A DNA stretch of 64,000 nt, from the NCBI GenBank assembly GCA_900547345.1, contig URGG01000001.1:1-64000 (forward strand), given 5' to 3'. Below the pieces are notes generated by a model. That model was not told the origin of the DNA. It saw only the letters and a list, made by a program, of their open reading frames with translations, and searched no databases. The stretch comes from an uncultured Collinsella sp. Its GTDB lineage: Bacteria; Actinomycetota; Coriobacteriia; Coriobacteriales; Coriobacteriaceae. Made by a program: the position numbers and the translations under genes. Positions 32,282 through 42,025 of this stretch are shown here, piece after piece (positions within the stretch are counted from its first letter, which is position 1; every line of letters begins with the position of its first letter).

Positions 32282-33724
32282 GTGCTAAATAGATTCCGCA
32301 TGCTTGTCGCCTGTGCTTTGACCTTCGCGCTTTGCTGGGTGCCGGGATTTGCGTTTGCTGGGGACGCTGAGGACGGGGCCCAGGCTGCTGCGACCGTTCA
32401 TGGGCTTTCCTATGGGATCGAGGGTTTTGAGCGGTTGGCCAAGGGGACCGCTCGTGCCATGGAGGGCCAGCCTGAGGGCTACCGGTTTCCCGTTGACGAG
32501 GACGTGGACCTTGTAGTGGCGCCTGCTGCTGATCGCGTTGTGGTGTGGATATCGCCCAAGGCGGTCGAGAAGTATGGATTGGATCCGCAGGACAACGAGT
32601 GCGTATCGGGTCTCAAGGCCCTCGCCTGTGAGCTCGACAGCGCAAACTGCATGGGAGGTGCTCAGCTAGAGGACGTGGATCTTCCTTGGTATGTTACGGC
32701 GGAAACAACGTTTGAATCCGGCGGGTATACCTATGGCTTTGACGAGCGCGGTGCGGATGGGGACCGCTATGTGGTGATTGCATCAGCCTCGGGTGATGCC
32801 AAGGGCGGCGCGCGTTGGCTTGATAGCGCTCAAATGGTAGAAGCGTCGTCTGTCGTGTTGCGGGATGAGCGGGGGCCCTTGACCTCTCTGGCCTCCTTTT
32901 TGGGCGACATCGACTATCGCCCGTTTTGGGTGTCCATAAAAACGAGCGGCCTTGCCCTGCTGATCTCCTTTGCGCTGGGCCTGTTCGCCGCGTGGAAGAC
33001 CATGGGTACCACGAGCCGCGTGAAGGGTTTGCTCGATTCGGTCTTTACGATTCCTATGGTGCTGCCGCCTACGGTGTGTGGCTTTTTGCTGCTTATGCTA
33101 TTTGGCCGCTCGACCGGGGTGGGCCAGTGGCTGATCGCTCACGGCATCTCGATTGTCTTTACGTGGCCGGCGGCGGTGATCTCTGCCGTAGCGGTGTCGT
33201 TCCCGCTCGTCTACCGTACGGCGCTCGGCGCCTTTGAGAGCCTCGACACGCAGATGCTCGATGCCGCGCGAACCCTGGGCTGGTCCGAGCGTCGCATCTT
33301 CACCAAGCTTATGATGCCGCTTGGCTGGCCCTCGATTGCCGCCGGCACGGTGCTCGCCTTTGCCCGCGCGATGGGCGAGTTTGGCTGCACCCTGTTCTTT
33401 GCGGGCAACTACGCCGGCATTACGCAGACCATTCCCATTGCGATTTACTTTGAGTGGATGGGCGGTAACACCTCGGTGGCCCTCTTTTGGGTCGTCGTTG
33501 TGATCGTGTTTAGTTTCTTAGTCATCCTGTTCATCAACATGTACACCGCGCATTCGCAAAAGTATCGCGAGCGGGGCCTTTCCCGTGCGGAGCGCAAGCA
33601 GGCCAAAGAGTTTGCCGGACAGGGAGATTCGCTCGACCCGGCGGGCGGCGATGCCTTGCGTATCGATCGCGAGGCGCTGGCTGAGCTCATGCGCGATGAT
33701 GCTGCGCCGCAGGGAGGTCGATAG
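32282..33724 (+). CDS. modB: Molybdate ABC transporter permease with a large N-terminal extracytoplasmic domain
   Basis: The permease part (about residues 215-430) has some five or six membrane helices and the EAA-type loop ESLDTQMLDAARTLGWSERRIF that contacts ModC. In front is an extra region: a signal-like segment (residues 7-27, ending GFAFA) and some 180 residues of soluble acidic sequence that I do not recognise. Ordinary ModB is about 220-230 residues; this one is 480. A hydrophilic C-terminal tail adds about 50 more. The start chosen is GTG at 32282, six bases after GGAG; a TTG at 32270 is the alternative. Confidence 0.88.
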   Translation: MLNRFRMLVACALTFALCWVPGFAFAGDAEDGAQAAATVHGLSYGIEGFERLAKGTARAMEGQPEGYRFPVDEDVDLVVAPAADRVVVWISPKAVEKYGLDPQDNECVSGLKALACELDSANCMGGAQLEDVDLPWYVTAETTFESGGYTYGFDERGADGDRYVVIASASGDAKGGARWLDSAQMVEASSVVLRDERGPLTSLASFLGDIDYRPFWVSIKTSGLALLISFALGLFAAWKTMGTTSRVKGLLDSVFTIPMVLPPTVCGFLLLMLFGRSTGVGQWLIAHGISIVFTWPAAVISAVAVSFPLVYRTALGAFESLDTQMLDAARTLGWSERRIFTKLMMPLGWPSIAAGTVLAFARAMGEFGCTLFFAGNYAGITQTIPIAIYFEWMGGNTSVALFWVVVVIVFSFLVILFINMYTAHSQKYRERGLSRAERKQAKEFAGQGDSLDPAGGDALRIDREALAELMRDDAAPQGGR

Positions 33725-33727
33725 GTC

Positions 33728-34798
33728 ATGTCACTCGTTCTGGATATCAAAAAGCGCTATCCCGGGTTTGTGCTCGACATGCAGCTTGAGGCTGGCGAGG
33801 AGCGCGTGGCGCTGTTGGGTGCCTCGGGTTGCGGCAAGAGTTGCACACTGCGCTGCATTGCCGGCGTGGAGACGCCCGACGAGGGCAAGATCGTTGTCAA
33901 CGGCGTTACTTTTTTTGACTCGGAGGCGGGCATCAACCTGTCACCTCAGGAGCGTAAATGCGCCCTGCTGTTCCAAAACTATCAGCTGTTTCCCAACATG
34001 ACGGTGGCCGATAACGTGTGCGCCGGCGTAAAGGATGCGGGCGACGCCGCGGCGCGTAAAAAACTTGCCGAGCGCTACCTGGGCATTTTTGGCCTGGCCG
34101 ACTTTGCCGACCGCTATCCCGCGCGTCTCTCGGGCGGCCAGCAGCAGCGTGTGGCGCTTGCCCGCATGGTGGCGGCGCATCCGGGCATCTTTATGTTCGA
34201 CGAGCCCATGAGTGCGCTCGATGCGTACCTCAAGAGCGCGCTTGAGCAGAACATGCTTGACCTGTTCGATGTGTGCAACCGCACCGTGCTCTACGTGAGC
34301 CACGACATCGACGAAGCGTGCCGCCTGTGCCAGCGCATCTGTGTGATGCACGACGGGCATGTGGAGGAGATCGGTTCCATCGAAGACGTGGTCCGCCGTC
34401 CACAGACGCTGGCGGCGCTGCGCCTAACGGGCTGCAAGAACACAAGCCGGGCGCGCAAGATCGGCGACGAAGAAGTTGAGGCCCTCGACTGGGGCATGAC
34501 CTTTAACGTGGGTCGCGAGGTTCCCGATAATGTGGCGTACCTGGGCATTCGCGCAAGCTACTTCCATGTTGACAACCGTGCCGAGCGGGGTCGCAACAGC
34601 TACGACCTGCATGTGGCCCGAGTGAGCGATTCGCGTTTTGAGCGCCTGGTGCTGTTGGATGCGCCGCGGGCCGATGCGCCCACGCGTCTGCAGTGGAAGG
34701 TCAACAAGGTGGGCGTGCCTGTCGACGAGCTGCCGCAAGAAGGCGAGACCCTTCGCATGCATTTTGATGCCAACAGGATCCACCTGGTTTGTCGATAG
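33728..34798 (+). CDS. modC: Molybdate ABC transporter ATP-binding protein
   Basis: The 356-residue ATPase powers molybdate import. It has Walker A LLGASGCGKSCTLR, Q-loop LFQNYQLFPNMTV, signature LSGGQQQRVALAR, Walker B IFMFDEPMSALD and switch His in VSHDID. The C-terminal 130 residues resemble the regulatory (TOBE-like) extension of ModC-type proteins. The ATG is three bases after the modB stop with AGGGAGG upstream, so the genes are cotranscribed. Confidence 0.92.
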   Translation: MSLVLDIKKRYPGFVLDMQLEAGEERVALLGASGCGKSCTLRCIAGVETPDEGKIVVNGVTFFDSEAGINLSPQERKCALLFQNYQLFPNMTVADNVCAGVKDAGDAAARKKLAERYLGIFGLADFADRYPARLSGGQQQRVALARMVAAHPGIFMFDEPMSALDAYLKSALEQNMLDLFDVCNRTVLYVSHDIDEACRLCQRICVMHDGHVEEIGSIEDVVRRPQTLAALRLTGCKNTSRARKIGDEEVEALDWGMTFNVGREVPDNVAYLGIRASYFHVDNRAERGRNSYDLHVARVSDSRFERLVLLDAPRADAPTRLQWKVNKVGVPVDELPQEGETLRMHFDANRIHLVCR

Positions 34799-34931
34799 CG
34801 CCGGGTAATGCCGTCGGGGATATAAGCCTCGGCGGCTTTGTCTTGCCGTTCGCCGAATGATGGATGAAAAACTCTTATCAACATAGATAATTATTTATTA
34901 AACGACGGCACACGACGCTGTCGTACGAATG

Positions 34932-34969
34932 TCAACGGTGTTCGCATGGTCGACGACCGTTGATATAGT
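34932..34969 (+). promoter_or_regulatory. Candidate promoter and operator before the double-cubane run
   Basis: TTCGCA (34941-34946) and TATAGT (34964-34969) are separated by 17 bases. An 8-bp inverted repeat, TCAACGGT (34932-34939) and ACCGTTGA (34956-34963), brackets the -35 box, as a repressor site would. Confidence 0.45.
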
Positions 34970-34999
34970 TGACCTTAACTTGTAAAGGAGGGTGCGCAT

Positions 35000-35068
35000 A
35001 TGCCGCAGACGACATACATTCGCCGCGTTGCCGCGCGCGCCCTATACATGGCTCGGAGCCGCATATGA
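35000..35068 (+). CDS. Short leader ORF (22 residues) before the double-cubane gene
   Basis: An ATG at 35000 follows the strong site AAAGGAGGGTGCGCAT and opens a 22-codon frame beginning MPQTTYIRRVAARAL. Five of 22 residues are Arg. It lies 31 bases after a candidate -10 box and 159 bases before the next gene. No family match is known; it may be a regulatory leader like the one before argG. It has not been shown to be translated. Confidence 0.4.
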   Translation: MPQTTYIRRVAARALYMARSRI

Positions 35069-35227
35069 GCAGGTATGTTCACGGCTCCGGGAGAGACGAC
35101 GCACAACTAAATAATCAGCTGCAAAGCAGGTTCCCCAAAATCCCGGGTTTAGGCGCGGCTGGGTTTTCGCCACCCACCGTGCAGCAATACCGTAGCTATT
35201 CATTTTTGGTTCGAGAGGGGAACCGTC

Positions 35228-36511
35228 ATGGCTGAAGAATTCGATTTCCATCCGATGTGGGAGAGCCTCGGCATGAATCTTGCCGACCACGACATGCTGC
35301 TGGGCGCCGTGGGCCAGATGTACGGCGATATGTTCCTGACGCAGAACAATCGCCCCAAGTCCACGTCCTACCTGGATTTTGTCGCCACCAACATCCACAG
35401 CGGCCGTATTAAGGAGATGCTCGACAAGAAGGAGGCCGGCGAGGCCACCAAGATCGTGGGCAGCTTCTGCGTCTACGTGCCCGAGGAGATCGTACTTGCC
35501 TGTGACGGCATTCCCGTGGGCCTGTGCTCGGGTGCCGATTGGGCAACGGACAAGGTCGAGGAGCACTTGCCGCGCAACACCTGCCCGCTCATTAAGAGCT
35601 TTGCCGGCTTTAAGCTGGGCGAGGTCTGCCCTTACATCGAGTCGAGCGACCTGGTGGTGGGCGAGAACACCTGCGATGGCAAGAAGAAGGCCTACGAGTT
35701 TTTTGCCACGCAAAAGAACATGTACGTCATGGATATTCCCAACGTGCACGACGAGTCGACGCTCGTGACCTGGAAGGCCGAGGTCAAGAAGCTCGCCGCT
35801 AAGATCGAGGAAGAGTGCGGCGTCAAGATTACGCCCGAGCGCCTGAAGGCTGCCATCCATGCCGTCAATGAGAAGCGCCGTGCCCTGCAGCGCCTGGCTG
35901 CCACGCGCGCTGCCGACCCGGCGCCTATCAGCGGTCTCGATAGCCTGCTGACCGTTCAGGCCGCCTTTATGGACGACACGCCGCGTCTGACCGGAGCCAT
36001 TAACGATATGGCGGCTGAGTGCGAGCAGCGTGTCGAGGCCGGCGAAGGCGTGGCGCCCAAGGGGACCAAGCGCATCCTGTACACCGGTACGCCCATGGCC
36101 GTGCCCAACTGGAAGCTGTTCAACCTCATCGAGAAGGCCGGCGGCGTTGTGGTGGGCGAGGAGTCCTGCACGGGCTCGCGCTACTACAAGGACCTGGTCG
36201 ACGAGTCCGGCGAGACGGTCGACGAGATGCTCGACGCCATCGCCGAGCGCTACTTTAAGATCAACTGCGCTGTCTTTACGCCCAACGACCAGCGTATGAA
36301 GGACATCGTTCAGATGGCCAAGGACCTGCATGCCGACGGTATCGTCGACGTGGCCCTGCAGTTCTGCACGCTCTACGAGATGGAGTCGTTTGCCGTGGAG
36401 AAGGCCGCCGAGGAGGCCGGCATTCCGTTTATGCACATCACGACCGACTACGCCGGCGAGGATGCAGGCCAACTGCAGACGCGCATTGAGGCGTTCTTAG
36501 AGACGATTTAG
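35228..36511 (+). CDS. Double-cubane-cluster protein / 2-hydroxyacyl-CoA dehydratase D-like reductase (paralogue 1)
   Basis: The 427-residue cytoplasmic protein belongs to the HgdB/FldC/BcrC family. It has the Cys pattern FCVYVPEEIVLACDG, NTCPLIKS and VGENTCDGKKKAYE, which hold iron-sulfur clusters. Stand-alone members of this kind (DCCP) carry an [8Fe-9S] double-cubane cluster and reduce small molecules after ATP-driven electron transfer from an activator. No second subunit gene is adjacent, supporting the DCCP type. A paralogue lies at 42026 and the activator at 43345. The start follows GAGAGGGGAACCGTC. Confidence 0.85.
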   Translation: MAEEFDFHPMWESLGMNLADHDMLLGAVGQMYGDMFLTQNNRPKSTSYLDFVATNIHSGRIKEMLDKKEAGEATKIVGSFCVYVPEEIVLACDGIPVGLCSGADWATDKVEEHLPRNTCPLIKSFAGFKLGEVCPYIESSDLVVGENTCDGKKKAYEFFATQKNMYVMDIPNVHDESTLVTWKAEVKKLAAKIEEECGVKITPERLKAAIHAVNEKRRALQRLAATRAADPAPISGLDSLLTVQAAFMDDTPRLTGAINDMAAECEQRVEAGEGVAPKGTKRILYTGTPMAVPNWKLFNLIEKAGGVVVGEESCTGSRYYKDLVDESGETVDEMLDAIAERYFKINCAVFTPNDQRMKDIVQMAKDLHADGIVDVALQFCTLYEMESFAVEKAAEEAGIPFMHITTDYAGEDAGQLQTRIEAFLETI

Positions 36512-36627
36512 CTGCACCTGCGCTAAGCTGTGCCGCCGGGTGTTCCTATCCACGCGATAGGGATTTCTCTGCTGCCATGCCGGTCGGTGTCCGGATGCAC
36601 CGCAGGGCGCCGATCGGCTTCGCATAG

Positions 36628-36660
36628 CTGCCGGGGCGGGGATTTCCGCCGTCCCGGCAG
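36628..36660 (+). terminator. Hairpin between paralogue 1 and the ABC importer genes
   Basis: CTGCCGGGGCGG (36628-36639) pairs with CCGTCCCGGCAG (36649-36660) with one wobble. The tail ATTCTATCTGTTTG is moderately T-rich, so it may partly terminate or protect mRNA ends. Confidence 0.55.
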
Positions 36661-36695
36661 ATTCTATCTGTTTGTTCAGACACGAAAGGAACTCA

Positions 36696-38306
36696 ATGAA
36701 CAACGACCTTTTCAAGGCGGGCGTTTCCCGTCGCGGTTTTCTGACCGGCTCCGCTGCCCTGTGCGTCATGGCGGGCCTCGGCCTCACCGGCTGCGGCGGT
36801 TCGGGCGCCGAGAGCGGTAGCGCCGCTGCCTCCGGCCAGGATGTGGAGTATCGCGACGAGCTGCAGATCGCGTTGCCGGCGAGCCCGGACGGTCTCGATC
36901 CGCACACCACGTCGTCGCTTGTGACCATGGACATCCTCTGCAATGTCGTCGAGCCGCTCTTTGGCCTCGATAGCGACTATGAGCCCCAGCCCGTGCTGGC
37001 CAAGGGCTATGAGGTCTCCGACGACGGCCTGACCTACACCATCAAGCTGCGCGAGGGCGTCACCTTCCACAACGGCAAGGAGTTTGGCTCCGAGGACGTC
37101 GTGGCCTCGATGAACCGCTGGCTCACCGTCAACGACCGCGCCGCGAGCCTGCTGCCCGGCGCCACCTTCGCCGCCTCGGGCGACCACGAGGTCATCTGCA
37201 CGCTGACCGAGCCCGCCGTCGACTTTCTGATCATCCTGGGCAATCACTCCCAGTATCCGGGCATCTTCCCCTCCGAGGTCATCGAGGCCGCGGGCGATAC
37301 CGGCGTGACCGAGTACGTGGGTACCGGTGCCTACAAGTTTGCGGAGTGGAAGCAGGACCAGTACGTCCATCTCACCCGCTACGAGGACTATGTCGCCGCC
37401 CACGGCAAGGCTTCGGGCTACACCGGCAAGGTCTCCGCGCCCACCAAGGACATCTACTATCAGTTCGTGACCGAGGCCTCCACGCGCGTGAGCGGGTTTG
37501 AGACCGGCGAGTACGATATCGCTGGCGAGATCCCCACCGAGAACTACCACGACTTCGACGGCAACGACGACGTCAAGCTCTACACCCATAACGCCGGCGT
37601 TCTGACCGCCTTCCTCAACATGAACGAGGGCATCTTCGCCGACGAGGAGATCCGCAAGTGCGCCCTCATGGCTATCGACTGCGAGGCGGCCGCTCTTGCC
37701 GCCTATGGCGAGAAGGAGCTCTTCAACATCGACCCCAACCTTGGCAACCCCGAGAACGCTCAGTGGGCGACCGACGCGGGTAAGAAGTACTTTAACCAGG
37801 CCGACGCCAAGGCCGCCAAGAAGGCTCTGGCCAAGACCTCCTATGCCGGTGAGACGGTCAAGCTGCTGACCACCCCCGACTACAAGGATATGTACAACGC
37901 CACCGTCGCGCTGCAGGAGCAGCTCGAGAAGGCCGGCTTCACCGCCGAGGTCGACAGCTACGAGTTCGCGACCTTCATGGACATCCGCTCCGGCAAGCCC
38001 GAGCAGTGGGACCTCTTTGTGGCCTCCACCAACTACAAGCCCATCCCGGCCCAGTCCCTCTCGGTCTCCAAGGCCTTCTATGGCCTGTCCGACGAGAAGG
38101 CGCTCAAGCTCGTGGCCGAGACCCGCACCGCCAAGGACACCGACGCCGCGGCCAAGAAGTGGGCCGAGGCTCAGGAGCGCCTCTATGAGATCGCCGTCAT
38201 CGAGCCGCTTTGCCACTACGCTTCCATCACGGGCACCCAGGCAGACGTCGAGGACGTCGAGGTGCTCGACGGTGCCATCGTTTGGAACGCCAAGCGTCCG
38301 GAGTAA
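36696..38306 (+). CDS. Family 5 substrate-binding lipoprotein of an ABC importer (Dpp/Opp/Nik type)
   Basis: The 536-residue protein has a twin-Arg-like signal (SRRGFLTGSAALCVMAG) and lipobox LTGC. The mature domain has the SBP_bac_5 pattern, with YEVSDDGLTYTIKLREGVTFHNGKEF and later YVGTGAYKFAEW. It binds a peptide, nickel complex or other small solute outside the cell. It heads five importer genes, and its position between two double-cubane reductase genes suggests that the imported compound feeds them (inference). The start is the ATG at 36696 after GAAAGGAACTCA. Confidence 0.9.
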   Translation: MNNDLFKAGVSRRGFLTGSAALCVMAGLGLTGCGGSGAESGSAAASGQDVEYRDELQIALPASPDGLDPHTTSSLVTMDILCNVVEPLFGLDSDYEPQPVLAKGYEVSDDGLTYTIKLREGVTFHNGKEFGSEDVVASMNRWLTVNDRAASLLPGATFAASGDHEVICTLTEPAVDFLIILGNHSQYPGIFPSEVIEAAGDTGVTEYVGTGAYKFAEWKQDQYVHLTRYEDYVAAHGKASGYTGKVSAPTKDIYYQFVTEASTRVSGFETGEYDIAGEIPTENYHDFDGNDDVKLYTHNAGVLTAFLNMNEGIFADEEIRKCALMAIDCEAAALAAYGEKELFNIDPNLGNPENAQWATDAGKKYFNQADAKAAKKALAKTSYAGETVKLLTTPDYKDMYNATVALQEQLEKAGFTAEVDSYEFATFMDIRSGKPEQWDLFVASTNYKPIPAQSLSVSKAFYGLSDEKALKLVAETRTAKDTDAAAKKWAEAQERLYEIAVIEPLCHYASITGTQADVEDVEVLDGAIVWNAKRPE

Positions 38307-38316
38307 TGCAATAGAT

Positions 38317-38360
38317 GGCGTGGCGGCTGGAGGGGTCTGGTCCCCTGTGGCCGCCACGCC
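38317..38360 (+). other. Intra-operon hairpin after the binding-protein gene
   Basis: GGCGTGGCGGC (38317-38327) and GCCGCCACGCC (38350-38360) pair perfectly, with an inner GGGG/CCCC stem. No T-tract follows. Such hairpins after binding-protein genes often protect the upstream mRNA so that the binding protein is made in excess (general knowledge). Confidence 0.65.
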
Positions 38361-38394
38361 CCGTCCACGTTCAGAGGGGAAATAGACGCCTCGC

Positions 38395-39348
38395 ATGTTG
38401 AAGTACACGCTCAAACGTATAGGCGCGATGGTTCCGGTGATGCTCATCATCTCGGTCGTCGTGTTTTTGATTATCTATCTCACACCGGGTGACCCGGCCT
38501 CTTCGATGCTCGGCATGGAGGCTTCGGCCGACCAGATCGAGCGCGTCAACGATAGCCTGGGACTCAACGAGCCGCTGCCGCAGCGCTACGTTGAGTGGAT
38601 GGGCGGCGTGCTTACCGGCGACCTGGGCGATTCGTATTTTATGCGCCAGCCCGTCACGCAGGCGATTGCCGAGCACTTTGGCCCCACGCTATCGCTCGCG
38701 CTTCTGGCGCAGCTCATCGCGCTGTTGATTGCACTGCCCTGCGGCGTCGTTGCTGCCCTCAAACATGGGTCGCGCACCGACGCGGTCTTGCGTGTCGTTG
38801 CTCTTTTGGGCGTGGCGATACCCGGCTTTTTGATGGCGCTCATGCTTATGTGGCTGTTTGCCGTCACGTTGCGTGTGTTCCCGGTGGCCGGCTATGCGCC
38901 GCTATCGAAGGGCTGGTTCAGCCATTTACGCTATCTTGCGTTGCCGGCCATATCGCTTGGATGCGTGCAGGCGGCCCTGCTCATGCGCATGACCCGTTCG
39001 AGCGTTATCGAGGCCATGCAGCTCGACTGCGTCAAGACGGCGCGTGCCAAGGGCGTCTCCGAGGTTCGCGTGGTGCTGGCCCATGCCCTGCGCAACGCAG
39101 CGCTGCCGATTCTCACCTCGGTCGGCTATTCTTTTGGCGCCCTGATTACGGGCGCCGTGGTGACTGAGGCCATTTTTAACATCCCCGGTTTGGGCCAGCT
39201 GGTCACGAGCTCTATCGAGCGCCGCGACTATCCGGTGATTCAGGGCGTGCTGCTGGTCATCGCCTTGTTGAATTCGGTGATCAATCTGGCCGTCGACCTT
39301 GCCTACGGCGCTTTTGACCCGCGCGCTCGCAAATGGGGCGACGCATGA
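38395..39348 (+). CDS. ABC transporter permease, DppB/OppB type
   Basis: The 317-residue protein has six predicted membrane helices and the BPD_transp_1 EAA loop DCVKTARAKGVSEVRVVLAHALRN split across residues 212-235. The N-terminus LKYTLKRIGAMVPVMLIISVVVF and YLTPGDPA are typical of DppB. It forms half of the membrane channel. Its stop overlaps the next gene (ATGA), so the permeases are translationally coupled. The ATG at 38395 is somewhat far from GAGGGG (15 bases). Confidence 0.9.
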   Translation: MLKYTLKRIGAMVPVMLIISVVVFLIIYLTPGDPASSMLGMEASADQIERVNDSLGLNEPLPQRYVEWMGGVLTGDLGDSYFMRQPVTQAIAEHFGPTLSLALLAQLIALLIALPCGVVAALKHGSRTDAVLRVVALLGVAIPGFLMALMLMWLFAVTLRVFPVAGYAPLSKGWFSHLRYLALPAISLGCVQAALLMRMTRSSVIEAMQLDCVKTARAKGVSEVRVVLAHALRNAALPILTSVGYSFGALITGAVVTEAIFNIPGLGQLVTSSIERRDYPVIQGVLLVIALLNSVINLAVDLAYGAFDPRARKWGDA

Positions 39349-40175
39349 TGGCAAACGTTAAGAAGGCTCTTGCCAACAAGGGGTTTGTGGTCGGCGGCTG
39401 CATATTCCTGGCGATTGCGCTGATTGCGCTCGTCGGTCCTCTGGTGTGGACGGTTAATCCCAATGCGCAGGAGATGGCGTTGCGACTTTCGGCACCTTCG
39501 CCCGCGCATCCCTTTGGCTGCGATGATTTTGGCCGCGACCTGCTTGCCCGCGTCATCGCGGGCGCGCGCGTGTCGCTTGGCGTCGGCATTGCCGTCACGC
39601 TCGCGACGAGTGCGCTCGGCTTGGTGATCGGCGCCTATGCGTGCTACAACGAGAGGCTCGATCACATTCTCATGCGCATCTGCGACGGCCTTATGTCCAT
39701 TCCGGGCGTGCTGCTGGCCATCGCACTCATGGCCATGATGGGCGCCTCGGTCTGGAACGTCATCATTGCGCTCTCCATCGTCTATACGCCCAGCATGGCG
39801 CGCATCGTGCGCTCGCGCGCGATGGTGGTCAAGGAGGAGCCCTTTGTGGAAGCCCTGCGCGTGCAGGGCGCCTCGACCGCGCGTATCGTGTGGCTGCATA
39901 TCGTGCCCAACGTTATGGCACCCTTCCTGGTGCAGGCGACCTTCGTCTTTGCCGAGGCCGTGCTCTCGGAGGCCGCCCTCTCGTTTCTGGGCCTGGGTAT
40001 CAAGGCGCCCGACGCCAGCTGGGGAAACATCCTGCAGGCGGGCAAGAACGTGATGCGCAAAGCCTGGTGGATGATCTTCTTCCCGGCAGCGGCCATCATC
40101 GCGAGCGTGCTTTCGCTGAACCTTGCCGGCGACGGCCTGCGCGACGCCCTCGACCCCAAGACCAAGGAGGACTAG
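39345..40175 (+). CDS. ABC transporter permease, DppC/OppC type
   Basis: The 276-residue protein is the partner permease: about six helices, the DppC-specific HPFGCDDFGRDLLARVIAGAR segment and the EAA loop EALRVQGASTARIVWLHIVPN. Two ATG codons at 39345 and 39348 can serve; the first overlaps the previous stop by four bases. The ATPase gene starts three bases after its end. Confidence 0.9.
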   Translation: MMANVKKALANKGFVVGGCIFLAIALIALVGPLVWTVNPNAQEMALRLSAPSPAHPFGCDDFGRDLLARVIAGARVSLGVGIAVTLATSALGLVIGAYACYNERLDHILMRICDGLMSIPGVLLAIALMAMMGASVWNVIIALSIVYTPSMARIVRSRAMVVKEEPFVEALRVQGASTARIVWLHIVPNVMAPFLVQATFVFAEAVLSEAALSFLGLGIKAPDASWGNILQAGKNVMRKAWWMIFFPAAAIIASVLSLNLAGDGLRDALDPKTKED

Positions 40176-40178
40176 CCC

Positions 40179-41163
<985 letters not shown>

Positions 41164-41174
<11 letters not shown>

Positions 41175-41949
41175 TAGCGAAGCCCTGCTTAGGGTCTCAC
41201 ATCTGACTAAAACGCATCCCATGCCGGGCTCAGGTTTTAAGCGTCAGGTCTTTACCGCCGTGGACAATCTGTCGTTTGAGATCGCGCCGGGCGAGGTCTA
41301 TGGCCTAGTTGGCGAATCCGGATCGGGCAAGTCGACGACTGGACGCCTCATCTGTGGTCTCGAGCGTGCGGATTCCGGCTCGATTGTCTATCGCGGGCAC
41401 GACCTCGCCACGATGTCGGAGCGCGAACGCAAGCCGTTTCGCCGCGAGATCCAGCTGGTATTCCAGGATAGCTCTACGGCTTTTGACCCGCGCAACCGTG
41501 TCGGCCGCATTTTGGAGGAGCCGCTGATTATCGCCGGCGTGCGCGATGCGGATGAGCGTCATGGGCGCGCGGTCTCGGCCCTGGCCTCGGTCGGTCTTCT
41601 GGCAGAGCATTATGACCGCTATCCGCATGACCTTTCGGGGGGACAGCGCCAGCGACTCAATCTGGCACGGGCGCTTATTTGCGAGCCGCGCCTTGTGGTA
41701 TGCGACGAGCCGGTCTCGGCGCTTGACGTGTCCGTTCAGGCCCAAGTGCTCAACTTGCTTCGCGACCTGCAACGCACGACGGGCGTGGCGCTGCTGTTTA
41801 TCACGCATGATATGCGTGTGGTTCGGCATATGTCCGACCGGATTGGCGTACTCTACCACGGTCGTCTTGTCGAGGAGGGCGCGGCCGAGGACGTGATCGC
41901 ACACCCGAGCGATCCGTATACGCAGGAGCTTATCGACGCCATTCCCTAG
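41164..41949 (+). CDS. ABC transporter ATP-binding protein, DppF/OppF type
   Basis: The 261-residue ATPase has Walker [16 protein letters not shown]-loop [12 protein letters not shown], signature [15 protein letters not shown] and Walker [12 protein letters not shown]. It lacks the long C-terminal oligopeptide domain, so it is shorter than many DppF proteins. The start is the ATG at 41164 behind GAGAAAGGGGAGTGCC, inside the end of the preceding gene. The second double-cubane gene begins 77 bases later. Confidence 0.92.
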
Positions 41950-42025
41950 AGGATGCTTCCTTTTGGGTATGGCGTGGGTTTGTTGTTTAATTGTTGGTAT
42001 ATCGGTGCAAGAGAGGGGAACTACT

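Larger units (their letters stand above)
34799..35227. other. 429-base spacer between modC and the first double-cubane gene
   Basis: It contains an AT-rich stretch with the inverted decamer shared with the modA promoter (34886-34895), the candidate promoter at 34941-34969, the leader ORF at 35000-35068, and a 159-base leader up to the next gene. I see no terminator with a clear T-tract after modC. Confidence 0.5.

Noticed and set aside
34969..35235. An 88-codon frame before the first double-cubane gene.
   Set aside because: No ribosome binding site precedes its start and it overlaps the better-supported 22-codon leader ORF in another frame.
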